Notes under the pieces: model-generated
Told to the model about the DNA's origin: nothing
The model's input: only the letters and a program-made list of their open reading frames with translations
The model's database searches: none
From: Oscarella lobularis
Taxonomy: Eukaryota > Porifera > Homoscleromorpha > Homosclerophorida > Oscarellidae
Assembly: GCF_947507565.1 (NCBI RefSeq)
Contig: NC_089176.1
Location: 558,001-622,000, forward strand
DNA length: 64,000 bases
Reading direction: 5' to 3'
Translations under genes and position numbers: made by a program
In this document: one piece after another, positions 32,741 to 45,356 of the stretch
Layout of the letters: each line of letters starts with the position of its first letter
How positions within the stretch are numbered: the stretch's first letter is position 1

Positions 32741-33713
32741 ATGGAAGTCTCTGCGAGGTTGGAGCAGCAGTAAGCTTGAGGGTACAGTTAGCCCCTCAAT
32801 ATAGTTGTAGTTTATAGGCTAGTACCTTGAAGGATCAAGTTGCTCTGGTTGCTGGCGGAGCTGGTGTCGTGGGAGCAGGTGCATAGTTTCCTGAAGCTGG
32901 GAGCTGCATAGTACCTTCAAGATCGCAGCAAAAATTAGACGATCTCATCGCTACAGTTCCGGAAAGTAGGCTAATTTCTCCACGATCTAAACATATCACT
33001 TCTACTGTATCTTTATTTCAGGTGATAGGCCGAGACTACTTACTCTTGTAGCTTCAGCTGGATCTCCGGAAGGAGTGGAAAAAATTGTGAAATTTCTGGA
33101 TGATAATGAGCTGAAAGTGAATCCAGTTCGTTGGGGACACTGGTTTAAAGGGCAGACGATTGGTCAACCTGTTTCCGAATGGGACAAAATGCGTAAGAGA
33201 TAAAGCTAAGAGACCATACCTTGTGGTAGTTAAGTCCTTTCACCAATCCACTCCACTCTAAAGAATCTAGAGAAGCCGTTAGTTGCGCTCTTGATTTACA
33301 GTAATTTTTAATGACAAACTGCTCTTTTAGTTGGAGATGGCGCTAGGTCGCACTTTGTTTTCACCACTCAAATTCTGCCAAAAATTGCCGACACCAAAAA
33401 TGCGACGTTTACCTACGTGACGGGAAGGCTTGGTGAAGGCATGAGAATGCCGAACGTCGGATTGATGTGCATCGACTATACGTGCATCTATGGCTTGATT
33501 ATGGTCGCCCAAGAAGAGATGAAGGAGAAGCCTATTCGCATCAACGAGTTTCGTCTCGGTCTCTACGTCACAAGAGAAAAACAGGAATTGGCCGACGAAT
33601 GTGGCATGGTTTTGGCTGGATTGGCTACTACAAAAGGGCTGGCCGTCAAAGAGAAATTGGTGCGTATTGCCAAGGAGGAAGACCTCGCCACGTGGCATCA
33701 AAAACTGCACTAG
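32741..33713 (+). pseudogene. Broken second copy of the SDR-like gene
   Basis: A duplicate of 25843-26837. Relative to copy 1 it has a 1-base deletion in exon 1 (producing TAA), deletions of about 5 and 4 bases in exon 2 that create TAG codons, and further losses in exon 3 (after AAAGTGAAT). The last exon (from 33330) remains open. A functional SDR is not expected. Confidence 0.88.
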
Positions 33714-34073
33714 TTTTGTATTATGCTTGCCTAGCATGATTTGTGCATTCTTCTTTCTTTCTTTGAGCGCGTACTGAATGTTCATATAGTCTGAAAAAGA
33801 GAATACCTGTGACCATCTAGAAGCGAAGAGATCTACTATTTTCCTCTATCTCTATTCGTTCAATAAAGGAAGACTGTTTGTTTGATTAAGGTAATATTTT
33901 TGACTTAGAAAGACTTTCGTATAAATACGGAAAAACGTTGTGCTGACGTCAAAAAAGTGTGATAAATGAGCAAAGGCAAAACAGAGCATTCAGTAATGTA
34001 CAGTATGAATCGAGGCTACCCCTGAGCTGTTTTTAGCATGTAGCACAGCAAGAGAGCTGGTCGTACTCTCTTG
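33714..34073. other. Convergent 3' spacer, duplicate of 26838-27180
   Basis: No gene. It includes the remnant of the tail codons lost from the adjacent receptor copy (agagagctggtcgtactctc). Confidence 0.5.
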
Positions 34074-37000
34074 CTAGCTAATCGTTTCACCGTGTGTGGC
34101 GTTGGATGTACTTTCGTCTAGAAGGCGTTGGCCCTTAGGCCGCCGCCTCTTGACTTTCATTATTACCGCCACAACGAGAACGATTCCCACGATTGATCCT
34201 ATGACGACGCCAGCGATCATTCCAGCACGAGAATCTCCGGTTTTTGACTGCTGCTGTCCACCACCACCATCATTCTACTCATGTTAAAAATAGAACCTGA
34301 GTTCAATCGCCTAAAATTTAATACCTTAACTATGAAAGAGTCTGAAACATTTTTATTTGTTTTCGAGGAAAGTTTGTCGACCACTTCAGTGGAAAATTCA
34401 ATTTTTTCACTTAGTCCATAACCTCCCGTGACAGTATCTTCTACTCTTATCCTAAAGTAAGAGCCACCAGCTTTAGATTTAGGCGGAGCAACAGGGTGCT
34501 GCCACGTAATAAGATTATCGCCGTAGACCAAGTCTAACAAATAAATAAATGAATTAATGAATAAAATGAATTATAATTTATCTATACTATACCTTTAGTG
34601 TCTACAGTGTGCAAAAGAGTGTACGGTTCTTCTGACGCCACAATTTGAACACTCGAGTTCTTAGTATCTGATAGACCAGATACCCCAATAGCTGCTGGTT
34701 TCTTCGCGCTAAACGTCGGATCAGCGACAACACAAATCTTCGCAACTGAAAAATGAGAACAAATAGGGTGAAAATTAATTAATAAAGAACATTGACTATA
34801 TGTAGTTTACCCGTGACATTTTGACTCAAACCCGATGCTCCTGTGTACCCCTCGTCTTCGACGAACGCCGTGCAAACGTCGCCGGCTTCAATTGGCGTTG
34901 CCGACTCCTTGCCAACATTCCACGTGACTGTCGAGGAGAAAGAAAATTCTTGCGAGTGAAGCAATGTCGGCAGATTTCGCTTTTACCTTTGCCTTGCGCT
35001 TTAGGAACATTCCTAGCAATGACCCACTTCCCAGATGTGCACACCAAACCGACTCTGACAAACTTTAGGTAGACTAAATTGTCTTCAGCCTAACACCCAC
35101 CGTTTAAAAATCTATAGACTTTAAAAATACTATTTCTTACAATGTAAGTGATAGTGTAATCCTGATTCACGCAGACGGCTGACGACTTGGCGACGATGTT
35201 AACCGTAATAGCACCATCTGTACCAAGTAGAATATTTTCACCCAAAAAATGTTAGAACTCTTTTACTTACGTCTGAATCGAAATCTAGTGTCACTGCACG
35301 ATGACAAATAGCTGGGCTTTCCTGATTGGGCTCGAAGGCGGAATAAGCCGCCAGATGTGCCTTTGATAGCCTTAGGCAGGCTCCAAGTTGCATGCAGAAA
35401 GCCGGTGATATTGTCTAAAGACATTAACGTAATTAGTCTCAATAGTTTAGCTACTTTACGAAAAAATTTTCTGTACTCGTCAAATTATAAATGACATTTT
35501 CGCATTTTTCGTCCATCAGATAGTACTGAAGCGGAACTGGCTTGACGTAGTCCGGTTCTACTTTGACAAAGACGCTCGTGTTCGTTCCAAACGTCACAGC
35601 ATCGGGCGTCACAATGGATAGATCAGCGTCTAGACAACAAAGAAAACAAACGTCATTTGGCACCAAATCTTTAGATAAAAAAGTAAATATCTAATTTACG
35701 GGTTATAGTAAAAACGTTGCTTTTTCCTTGAGCTCCCGTTTGCGGGTCGTTTAGAAAGAGATAATATTCACCCGGGCTTGGATGATGTCCCTGTCCGACC
35801 CACCAGTTCAGTTGCTTGTCTTTAGCTAAGAAAACTATAGTGAGATATCAAGACAATGTCTTCTCAAAAACTCACCAACTACGTTCGGAAATAATCTTCC
35901 GTAAAACGTTCCATTCTTGTAATACAAGTCCACGTCCAACTAAAAGAAAAATTGATTACTGAAACGAACTCTGGCAGCCAGAGCCGTAGTCTTACATTCA
36001 ACGAGAGCGTCAACGATGAGTCGTAGTCCCAAGCCAGTGCAGCTTCCGTACCGTAGTAAACAATGAGCGGGTCAATAAGTTTAACCGGAATTGTGACATC
36101 GATGACACCGCCTTAATTAAATCGAATAAGTGAATCAATAACTAAATAGTGCACGAAACGCCGACTTACGAACGAACTCAACTTCGTCAGAGTATCCAAC
36201 AAAAGGAGTGCATCCGGACATGGTCCAAGAGGCTCTGATTCGATACTTGACTCCAAACGCAGCCCCCTTAGGCAACGTCTTCAAAGGAATGAGAACGTGA
36301 CCGGAACTCGAAGTACTTTGCACTACGTAAAACGAGTCACGACGATTATTTATTGTTTTGAAAACGTACCGAGTGTTGTAACCACGCAGTCTTTTGAATC
36401 GATCAAGTCGAGTCGGACCGTTGTAGCAGGATTGTTTGCTGGACTTTTGCTAACTGCCACGGAAACCTTTGATCCAACAAGAAAAGTTGAAGTAGTAGAA
36501 ACGCCAAAAGATGCCCCTAAATGCCGATTCATTAAAAATTGTTAGTTCATTGACGGCGGACTTACGTGTAACTGTAAGTTGCACCGAGTCCGGCGCCTCT
36601 CCGACGAAATTGTCAGCCGAGTACGTGTACGTTCCCTGATCGGTGACGTAGGCGTGGGGAATTCTGAGCGTAGACTCTCTTCTATCTGCACTGTAAGTGA
36701 AATTCTTTCGCGATCCTGTATCGACGTCTTTGCCGTCGTGAGTCCACTGGATCGTCGGAATTGGCCAGCCCGTCACAGTGCACTTAAACGAAGCGGGGCA
36801 TCCCGCCCAAACACTCTCAGAGTGAGGCGTCACAGACACGTTAGGGGGTACTATACGAAAAAAAGAACTCTTCATAAATACGTGTCAGAAAAAAATAGAT
36901 TTTTTCTCACCGCATCCCTGATATCCAGTCAGGTCTATCTTCGAAAATCCCTTGGAACGACACTGCGTCGCATACTTCACGTAATAAACACAGGCACGTT

Positions 37001-38339
37001 TCGCCTTGCTGTCGTCGTCCGGCTCCATGCAAACGTCTACGTAACACTCGCGACTCACAGGCGTGGGATCGACGTAGAAGAAGCTGGACGAATCCGCATT
37101 GCACTGGTACATCGCGCCGCGTCGAAAAACGTCGCAGTAGCGAGAAGTATCGTGGTAGGGCGTCTTGCACGCCGTCAGCGTCGACGGCCCCGCGCACGTC
37201 GCCGAGTGACTCGGAAGTTGATAGGACTCGGTGAACATCAGCACGGTCTGATCATTTGAGGGATTATCTATCCACGGCAATGTCGTCCCGTTGATGAGAG
37301 TGAAATCGTCGCTCTTGTCGTCGTTCCATTTTCCGCACAGTCCCACAGTCTGATTCTTGACGGAGCTTCCCGCTAGAATTTCGATGTTGTACGGCCCGCG
37401 TATGGCGAAACTGTAGTCGCAGTGGCACGTCGTCGTAATAACGTGACCATCGCTCTGAACGATCACTCGCGCGTCTTCGATCAACTCGGGCAGATTACCG
37501 GTCACGTCGTTGCCGTTAATCGTGACCCCGCCGTGCAACGCGTCCATTTTAATAACCGTCGGCGTCACCGCGCCATTCGTACCGTTCGCACACGGAAAAA
37601 CGTTGATGATCGTCCCCGAAATGCACGACCTGTCGTCGCCGCACTTCACCGTTTCAATTTGTATATTGAATCGCGGATATTTCAGACTGCGCACGTTGTC
37701 GTAGACGGCGTAGTAAATGCAGGCGCCGTAGAACGAGTAGTGCGAGTCGTCGAACGTCATCACGTGTGGATCTCCCGTCATCGTGCACGTTCCGTACGAC
37801 GGCTGAGGCGCCGACGTATTCACGACCAATAGAGTCTGAAACGAGGACGTGTACGATGGGAGAAGATCTTGACGATTCATCATTGCTAGAGCGTCGGCGT
37901 AACCTACGAGACAACAATATCGCATTATTTATTATTTATTATTTATTATATTTTATTTGCCTTCGAATGGGCAGTGACGTTCGTTGCATTTCGTCGTCGT
38001 CGGACGCGTGTCCGGTCCCGCGCACTTTCGGCCGCCCGAACTCGGTGCCGGATTCGTGCAGTTTCGTTTTTCGAGGATAACGCCGCCGGTTCCGCACGAT
38101 TTCGAGCAGTAGGGCGTCGCTTTCCACGCGCTCCAACCGCCGTCGACAGGCGCTGAAGAAAAAAAAGATAGATGCAACGTTAGAACAGGAAAATGTTTCG
38201 ACATCATGAAAGCAAGCAAGGAACGCGAGAGCATTTCGCCTTCTCTACATCGTATTGCTCTCGTACCTCGTTTGGATCTTTTGTGACTTGGAGAGGCTGC
38301 AGCGAAGGCGCACAGGCTGAGCAAAAGCAGGAACCGCAT
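34074..38339 (-). CDS. TSP1-VWD-Ig single-pass receptor-like protein, copy 2
   Basis: A tandem duplicate of the gene at 27181-31522 with the same exon order: signal peptide (MRFLLLLSLCAFAAA, start 38339), TSP1 (GWSAWKATPYCSKSCGTGG), GC-AG intron (37914-37960), VWD/C8 exon (36909-37913), Ig exon and beta-sandwich exons, then TM. The VWD exon lacks two short Ala/Gly/Pro-rich stretches present in copy 1. The Ig domain has Tyr replacing the second canonical Cys (GTYTYSADN, against GMYTCSADN in copy 1), so its disulfide should be lost. A small deletion near the end creates TAG at 34074-34076, removing 12 residues that include the YDQL motif. All traced exons stay open, so it may be expressed with altered trafficking. 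Confidence 0.78.
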
Positions 38340-38471
38340 CTTTCAGTCTGTTCTGTAATGGCCGATTGGTTTCTGTGCACGGATCTAAGCACCTGTAGAT
38401 TGGCCAATGAGAAAGTGGGGATTCAGGAGAAACTCCGGTTCCCCAGAAAGGAAGTTGAATAATTAGGTTAA

Positions 38472-38693
38472 GTTCTTTTCATTCCGTATTACTGAATTAC
38501 AGAGGGTAGAAGGTTCGCGGACGTAGGTAAATGCTTGTGTCCGGTGTCTGGGTATATAGAGGCAAATATTCCTAACAACAGGAACCGGACACAAGCACAA
38601 GCTTACCTGTACAATGTACATCCGCACGAAGCTTGTCCAATTTCTGAGTTTTGCTTCCACCCTCTGTAAATCAGTATACGGAATGAAAAGAAG
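38472..38693. mobile_element. MITE-like element with TTAA flanks
   Basis: About 222 bp bounded by inverted repeats of about 35 bp (ttcttttcattccgtat inward to acagagggt, and the reverse complement on the right). Both ends abut TTAA (38468-38471 and 38694-38697), as for piggyBac-class target duplications. An inner inverted pair (gcttgtgtccggt / accggacacaagc) adds a second stem. No transposase frame. Confidence 0.75.
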
Positions 38694-38737
38694 TTAAATG
38701 CAAATCGCTCCTGTCTCTTTGAAGCAGTTGTGCACTG

Positions 38738-38981
38738 TTGATCTTTTATGCGAGTGGTCTTTTTTGCCGGCGGTATAAAAGATCACCGGTATAAAAGATC
38801 ACCGGGCAACCGTACTCGCTAGGAAAACCTAAGCGTAGGAATGGTAAGCAGCTAGCTAGAAGCGCCAGTGCCGCCGGACAGCATAAAAAGGCAAAAAATT
38901 ATGAGAGACATGCGACGTCATCTCTACGTAGCTCTACGTAACGATGACGTCATGATCTCTTTTGCTGGTGATCTTTTATGC
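38738..38981. repeat. Cluster of GATCTTTTAT-type repeats in both orientations
   Basis: A 16-bp unit ggtataaaagatcacc is tandemly duplicated at 38772-38803, and its near reverse complement tgatcttttatgc occurs at about 38739 and 38969, giving terminal-inverted-repeat geometry. Between them an inverted gacgtcat / atgacgtc pair ends in a perfect TGACGTCA at 38945-38952. It could be a degenerate MITE or, given the TATAAAA in each unit, part of a promoter region. Confidence 0.5.
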
Positions 38982-39201
38982 AGGTCTCACACACGTGCTG
39001 TCCCCCGAGTGCTGTGGCGCTGGTGACCACAAGGCGAGCGAGTGCGCGCTGCGTGTGGTCGAACCCGCCGCGGCGACTAAAACCGGCGCTAGACGTGGGC
39101 CCACGGCGAATCGTGACTTCCGGATTGGGTACGGCGGCGCAGCGAGCAAGCGACCACGCGTGCGCCGCAACTTGCCATCGGCACGTGAGCACCCGGCGGT
39201 A

Positions 39202-39294
39202 GGTGGTAAAAATAATCCATTAGACCGTAGCCTATTAGGTTCTTCATAGCTGTACATACAAGTAGACTAGGTCTAATGGATTATTTTTACCACC
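39202..39294. mobile_element. Short fold-back element
   Basis: About 93 bp with near-perfect 25-bp terminal inverted repeats (ggtggtaaaaataatccatt at the left, its complement at the right). The AT-rich arms contrast with the GC-rich surroundings. No coding capacity. Confidence 0.7.
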
Positions 39295-39496
39295 GGCGCG
39301 ACATGCACATGCCGCGACGCGCGGCTTCCGACGTACGTCAGAGCAGCTTGAAAAACATCTGCCCTCTTCCTGATTAGATTTCACAATTTTCATTATTCTG
39401 TTATCTTATCGTAATCGCTCGCTCTGAAAACGCTAGAGCGTCAAAGTTCTTCCGCAGTCTGTCACGATCTCTCAAAGGACTCGCCGCGCGACCCAA

Positions 39497-42400
39497 ATGA
39501 TGAAGTCCTCTTTTTTTCTGCTCTTGACCACAGTTTTCAGTGCGTACACTAGTCAAATGTCTTCACGAGTTGATATAGTAGCCACTCGCTTCTATAGACC
39601 TTGGGCTTTGTCGAACTGTTTCCTCCTCATCCCATGGAGGTCCTGTCACGTTTTGCTTTCTTGTTGTTAGACAGACAGTAAGTGGCTCTAATTTCTAGGC
39701 CTTGTAAGGTTGTCGTCGCCTGAACACGGCCGAGGGTTCGTCCAAGTTTTCCACAACGGATCGTGGGGATACGTCTGCAGCAGGCAATGGAACATGATGA
39801 ACGCAAATGTCGTTTGCCGAGAACTAGGCTTTCCAAAAGCTCACAAAACATCCCAAGCACTCGCTCTCGACCAGTTGGTTTGGCTCGACGAAGTGACGTG
39901 CAGAGACTCGGACAAAAGCCTCTTGACGTGCCCTTCCAAGGGTTGGGCAAAGCACTTCTGTCAAGCTGTGGTGCTCGTAGAATGTGGTAAGCCTAGGCTT
40001 CGGCGTTGCTAAACGCTCGCAGGGGAGGCAACCTCGTGGAATGGTATAGGTAGGGAATCTGTTTTGAAAGTCTAGTGCGCCCGCGCTTGATCCGCAGTTG
40101 CGTGACCGTAGTAACCGTTATGGTGACCACTGCTAATTAAACTGCAGTTTGAACCTGACGAGAAACTTTCAAAAAGAGAGAAGAGCCCATGAGTCAATAC
40201 TAGACAGTACTTCCTAAAGGAAATACATTAGAGTGCACATACATGTGCATGATGAAAACGATTTCTAATGCAATTGACCACTTTCCATCCTTCCGCACCC
40301 ACACACAGTATGGTTTGCTCTGATGTAGTTCCAATTCGATTATCCGGAGGATGGGGTCCCATGGCCGGGCGAGTTGAAGTATTCTTCAACAGCGAATGGA
40401 TGACCGTGTGCAAAACGTCGTGGAGCATACGAAGTTCAGAAATTTCTTGTAATCTTTTGGGCTATCAGAGAGCCATTGCAACCGGTCATTTGGGACCCGG
40501 AAATGGAACAATTTGGAGGTTTCGCGAGCATAATTTCCAATAGCTAATCTGATAACCACTAACAATATAGAAATGAACAGAACTGCAGTCACTTGGATGA
40601 CGTTGGAATTGTGTGCGGAAGTAAGTAATTGACCTTTTTTTTATATAAATTGCTTATTGGGTGCCCAAATTAGACTATTTGCGTCTATCCGGAGCATATC
40701 AAGGTCAAGTTGAACTCTACTACAGGGGATCGTGGGGTGGCATTTGCTGCAGTTCTTGGAACAAAATAGCTGCCAATGTAGTGTGCAAAACGCTGGGATT
40801 TCCCCGAGCATTGGATACAATAAACGCTCAGTCAGATAGCAGTTCGACCCAGTGGCTAGACAATGTACTTTGTAAAGTCGCTGACGCAAGCATTTCCTCC
40901 TGCTCTGATGACGGCTGGAGAAATGGTTCGTGCGACCCTAGCAGCGTTGCTGGTGTAGTGTGTGGTGAGTTCAAGCCGCTCACTCTTCAAAAACAACGCG
41001 CCCAATTTTTTTTTAGATCGCGTACGATTGAGCGAGGGCTACAAAGGGATCGTCGAAGTGTACTACATGGGAGAATGGGGTGGAATTAGTGCAACCACCT
41101 GGGACGATACCGCCGGCAGCGTCATCTGCCGTCAGCTGGGTTTCCCTAAAGCTGTTTCGGTGTCGCTGAGTACGACATTGATACAAGTTTGGATCAGCAA
41201 AATCTTTTGTCGTGACACCGACAGAAGCATTTTTTCGTGTCTCTCGCAGTATACTTCGGAAGAGGCCGAAGGCACCGGTCCAATTCTATCTGCCGCCGTT
41301 GAATGCAGTATATAAATTTCTAGGTTCTTCTTCTTTATTCGAAATAAGAATCTATAGGTCGCATTCGCTTGTCAGGAGGGTCGGATGAAAGTAACGGACG
41401 AGTCGAAATTTTTCACAACGGAGAATGGGGAACAGTCTGCAACAGTTCGTTCGACATGACTGCTGCCGTCATCGTTTGCCGGCAAATGGGCTACCAAAAT
41501 GCCAGAGTCGTCAGAGATTTCGGACCCGGAATGAGTACGATATTTCTACACGGTTTATCGTGCAGATCTAACGATTCTACCATTTTTGACTGTCCTTCGG
41601 ATGGTTGGAGCAACGAACGCTGCGCCCAAGACGTCGGAGTTGATTGTGGCAGTAAGTTTATCATAGAAATTATTCTCGTGTGTAAAAAATAATGTACAGA
41701 CATGGTAAGACTGTCAGGAGGCTCAAATCCAAGCGAAGGACGAGTAGAAGTATACCGCGACGGAGAATGGGGAACAGTGTGCGGAGAAACGAACTGGAAT
41801 CAAGCGAACGTCGACGTCGTGTGCCGTCAGCTGGGATTTCCCAGAGGACTTGGCGCTCTTAGATTCAATTCTGGCAGTGGTCGAATATGGATGGCTGACG
41901 TCGAATGTCGAGACAACGACACCAGCATTTTATCTTGTCCGTTTTCTGGCTGGAACCTGCACAATTGTAAACACGATTCTGACGTTGGAGTTAGATGCGG
42001 TAAGATTAAATAAGAAGTTTTATAGATATAGACATTGAGCTATTGTAGATCGATTTCGACTTGCTAGCGGCAAAGGATCGTACGAAGGTCGAGTCGAAAT
42101 TTTTCTCAACAACGAATGGCACCTTTTGGTATCTTACTTCTCCCCGCGAGCTAAAAAATTGGTTTGCCAGCATCTCGGATTTTCAGCGGTACTCGACACT
42201 AACAAAAACTTCCCTCCAAAAGTTGGTGCAAAAACAGTAATAGTGCAGTGCACAGAATCCCACAGAGACATACTATCGTGCGACATGGATATATCGCCTA
42301 GTGTGGCCCTCCTAGTTCAACCTATGTTTGGCGTAGAGTGCAGCAGAATAAGATTGGTTGAGGGAGAAGACGACAACGAAGGCGACGTCGAAGTTTTTAT

Positions 42401-45356
42401 TGACGAAAAATGGGTGCCTGTTTGCGGCGACTCGTGGACCATGGCAGATGGGGACTTCATCTGCCAGAGTCTTGGATTCCCTCATGCTTTTAGAACATCC
42501 AGTGTCGTAACCGATGAGAGCGGTCTAACCAAGATCGACTGGAAGAACTGCAACGAAACTCAGTCCAACTGCTTATCCAACGTATCAGCGTGTTTGACGA
42601 ATACCAAGGCTGCCGTTGATTGCCGTTAGGATAAGAATTTTTACTTAAAGAACTACACTGAATTAACGGTGTTTTTTCAGGTCGCGTGAGACTTGATGAG
42701 AGCGTAAATGGTTACGATGGGCGAGTCGAAGTTTATTATGACAGTGCTTGGAGGACAATTTGCGGAAATTCCTGGAACATGACAGAGGGTAATGTCGTTT
42801 GTCGTCAGCTGGGATTTCCCAATGCTCTATCAATATCCATGCACTCGCCAAGCGAAGAAAGAAGTGCATTAGGAGCTATCAACTGTGAAGACGGCGATAG
42901 CACTATATTTGATTGCAGTCTTATGACAGAAAATGATGGCCAATGTAATCAAAATGCTGGAGTCATTTGCAGTAATTTTAATCTTTATAAACCGCTTGTT
43001 TCTTGCATTTATATATCGTTATAGATCCTGTGAGATTGCAGAAAGGACCGTACTCTCACAAAGGTCGAATAGAGATCTACCACGGCGGAAAGTGGAACCG
43101 AATTTCAAGTATTTCGTGGACACTGTCGGACGCCGACGCCGTCTGTCAACATTTAGGCTTTCCCAGTGCTAACAAAGTCCTAAAGTTTAAACGCTCATCA
43201 AAATTACTACCTCTAATCAACGCGACGTCGTGCCGCAGCCGAAACAGCAAAAAGTTCACTTGTTTGTTCAGCGCTTTGGCAAAAACAGAATCAGGCGACG
43301 AAGAGGCTGGAGTAGCATGCAGTAAGACGTTGGCGAAATAGCTTATATATATATGTTACATATAAAATCTTTGTAGGTCAAATCAGAAGAGTGGAACTAC
43401 ACGCTTCCTCAAAAGTAGAAATTTTTTACGACGACGCTTGGCACGTTGCATGCAACACGTCGTGGAACTTAAAGACAGCTACTTTCGTGTGTCAAAAGTT
43501 GGGCTTTGAAGACTTGCACGTGGTGCAGGCAAAAAAGACGCAAGTTGGAATTTACAACGTTTCCTGTAAAGGCGGCAACAATACGAACATGTTGCTATGT
43601 CCATTTTCGAGCTGGATAAAGCTCGAAACCTCAGAGGAGCATTTACATGTACATTGTAAGTTGGTGTACGAGAGCATAATTTTGGGTTTTTGTTATAATT
43701 ACCCCTTGTTCTTTAGCGTCATCTCTGTGGCCTAAAATTGTAGCTCCACTCCTAGTTTCAATATTTGTACTGGCTGTTTGGTTTTTCCTGCGGCAACGTC
43801 GTAAAAAACGACAGCGGCGGCTAAGAACTCATTTGACACTTAGTTCGTATCAGCCGCCAAAAATTGAGTCAAAATATTTCGGACATGTTCGCGATAAATG
43901 GGAAGTTTCGCCACAGAATTTAGTATTATTGGAAAAACTGGGAGAGGGCTATTTTGGCATTGTGCTAAAAGGTCGAGTGAAGTCAGAACCCTGTTCGTTC
44001 AAGTCTGTATATTCCAAGAGGAAAAGTGGGAGATCTCCATATTCCGAGGCTAATAAAAGGGCCGTCGTTGCTTGCAAAATGTTGAAGGGTAGGTAATAAA
44101 AAAACCAAAGATGAATTAGCTATAAAGGCCTCTTCTCAGAATGCGGTACATTTCTCGAGCAACGAGAACTGCTCAAGGAGATAGCTCTTATGAAGAAAAT
44201 TGGCCAGCATAAGCATATCGTCAGTCTTCTGGGATGCATTACCGTGTGCAATCCAGTCTGCCTCATTGTGGAGTACTGTTCCGGCGGCAATTTGCTTGCC
44301 TACTTGAGAAAATGTCAATTCGTTGTAAACTTAGTCATGAACTAAATTTTTCTATAGTAACACTTGTCTTCTGGACAGAGTAATGCTAAACAAGAAGAAT
44401 TCGAAATGAATAAGAACGAGGCAAAAGGGTATATGAGTCAGAAGGATTTTCTGTCCTTTTCATGGCAGATAGCGTCAGGAATGGTAAATGGAAACTGCGT
44501 CGCCTACCTAACCTAATCTTATTGGATCTCTGTAAGGAATATCTTGCGGCTAAAGACTTTGTTCATCGTGACCTGGCCAGTCGAAATGTCCTCATCACCG
44601 GCGATAAGATGCTAAAGGTCTCTGACTTTGGCCTGACAAGAGCAGTCTACTCTGACGGAATCTACACTCAAAAAAACGCATCGCTTCTTCCAATCCGCTG
44701 GATGGCAATCGAAGCCATCAGAAATCACGAGTTTACCGAACTCACTGACGTGTAAGTCGACGATACTTCTACTGTAGTGGATCTGTTTCCGTTGATGAGG
44801 ATTGTTTAGGTGGTCGTTTGGCGTGACTATGTGGGAAATTTGCACTTTGGGTGAGTAAATCCAATGAATGAGCGAGAGCACTCACGATGTGCGAATTTCT
44901 CTGTGATACGTACAGGAGCATTTCCGTACACGGCAGTTCCAACTTCGACACTTCTCGGCGAACTCATAAAGGGACATCGTTTGGAAAAGCCCGAATACTG
45001 CACAGATAAACTGTACGCCTTTGGTATCTAAAAAAAACACTTCTATATTCCGCGTGCATCTATCTAGATACGAGCTCATGGAGCAATGCTGGAGAGAAGA
45101 ATCGGAGAAGCGACCCCCATTTCAGTCTCTCGCTGAACAGCTTTCTACACTACTCGAATACGAGCACCCAGGTAAATACGTAGATCTCGAATGCGCGGTT
45201 GAAGAGGACAGAAATCGTGATGATGGCACTTTCGGGATCCAAAATGTAAACGATGAAAGTGTTCCGTTGGGAATTCCGAGGAAAGAACTTGAAATGAAAG
45301 CCGAAGTCGTTGCAAACGCAAACGAGTATACTTTTCGTCAAATATCTGATGTGTAA
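39497..45356 (+). CDS. SRCR-domain receptor tyrosine kinase
   Basis: Signal peptide at 39497 (MMKSSFFLLLTTVFS), then 11 scavenger-receptor Cys-rich domains, roughly one exon each: 39700, 40310 (split), 40672, 41020, 41360, 41700, 42050, 42345, 42682, 43025 and 43380. Typical motifs are GRVEVYRDGEWGTVC and VVCRQLGFPR; several domains have lost cysteines. TM (IVAPLLVSIFVLAVWFFL, about 43735) and a basic juxtamembrane region precede a tyrosine kinase: LGEGYFGIVLKG, VVACKMLK, HRDLASRNVL, SDFGLTRA, PIRWMAIEAI and WSFGVTMWEICTLG. The C-terminal tail ends at 45356. The kinase signatures are those of receptor tyrosine kinases, so the protein should couple ligand recognition by SRCR domains to tyrosine phosphorylation. 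The third SRCR exon has a duplicate at 32322. Some minor exon joins (about 44330-44560) are approximate. Confidence 0.87.
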
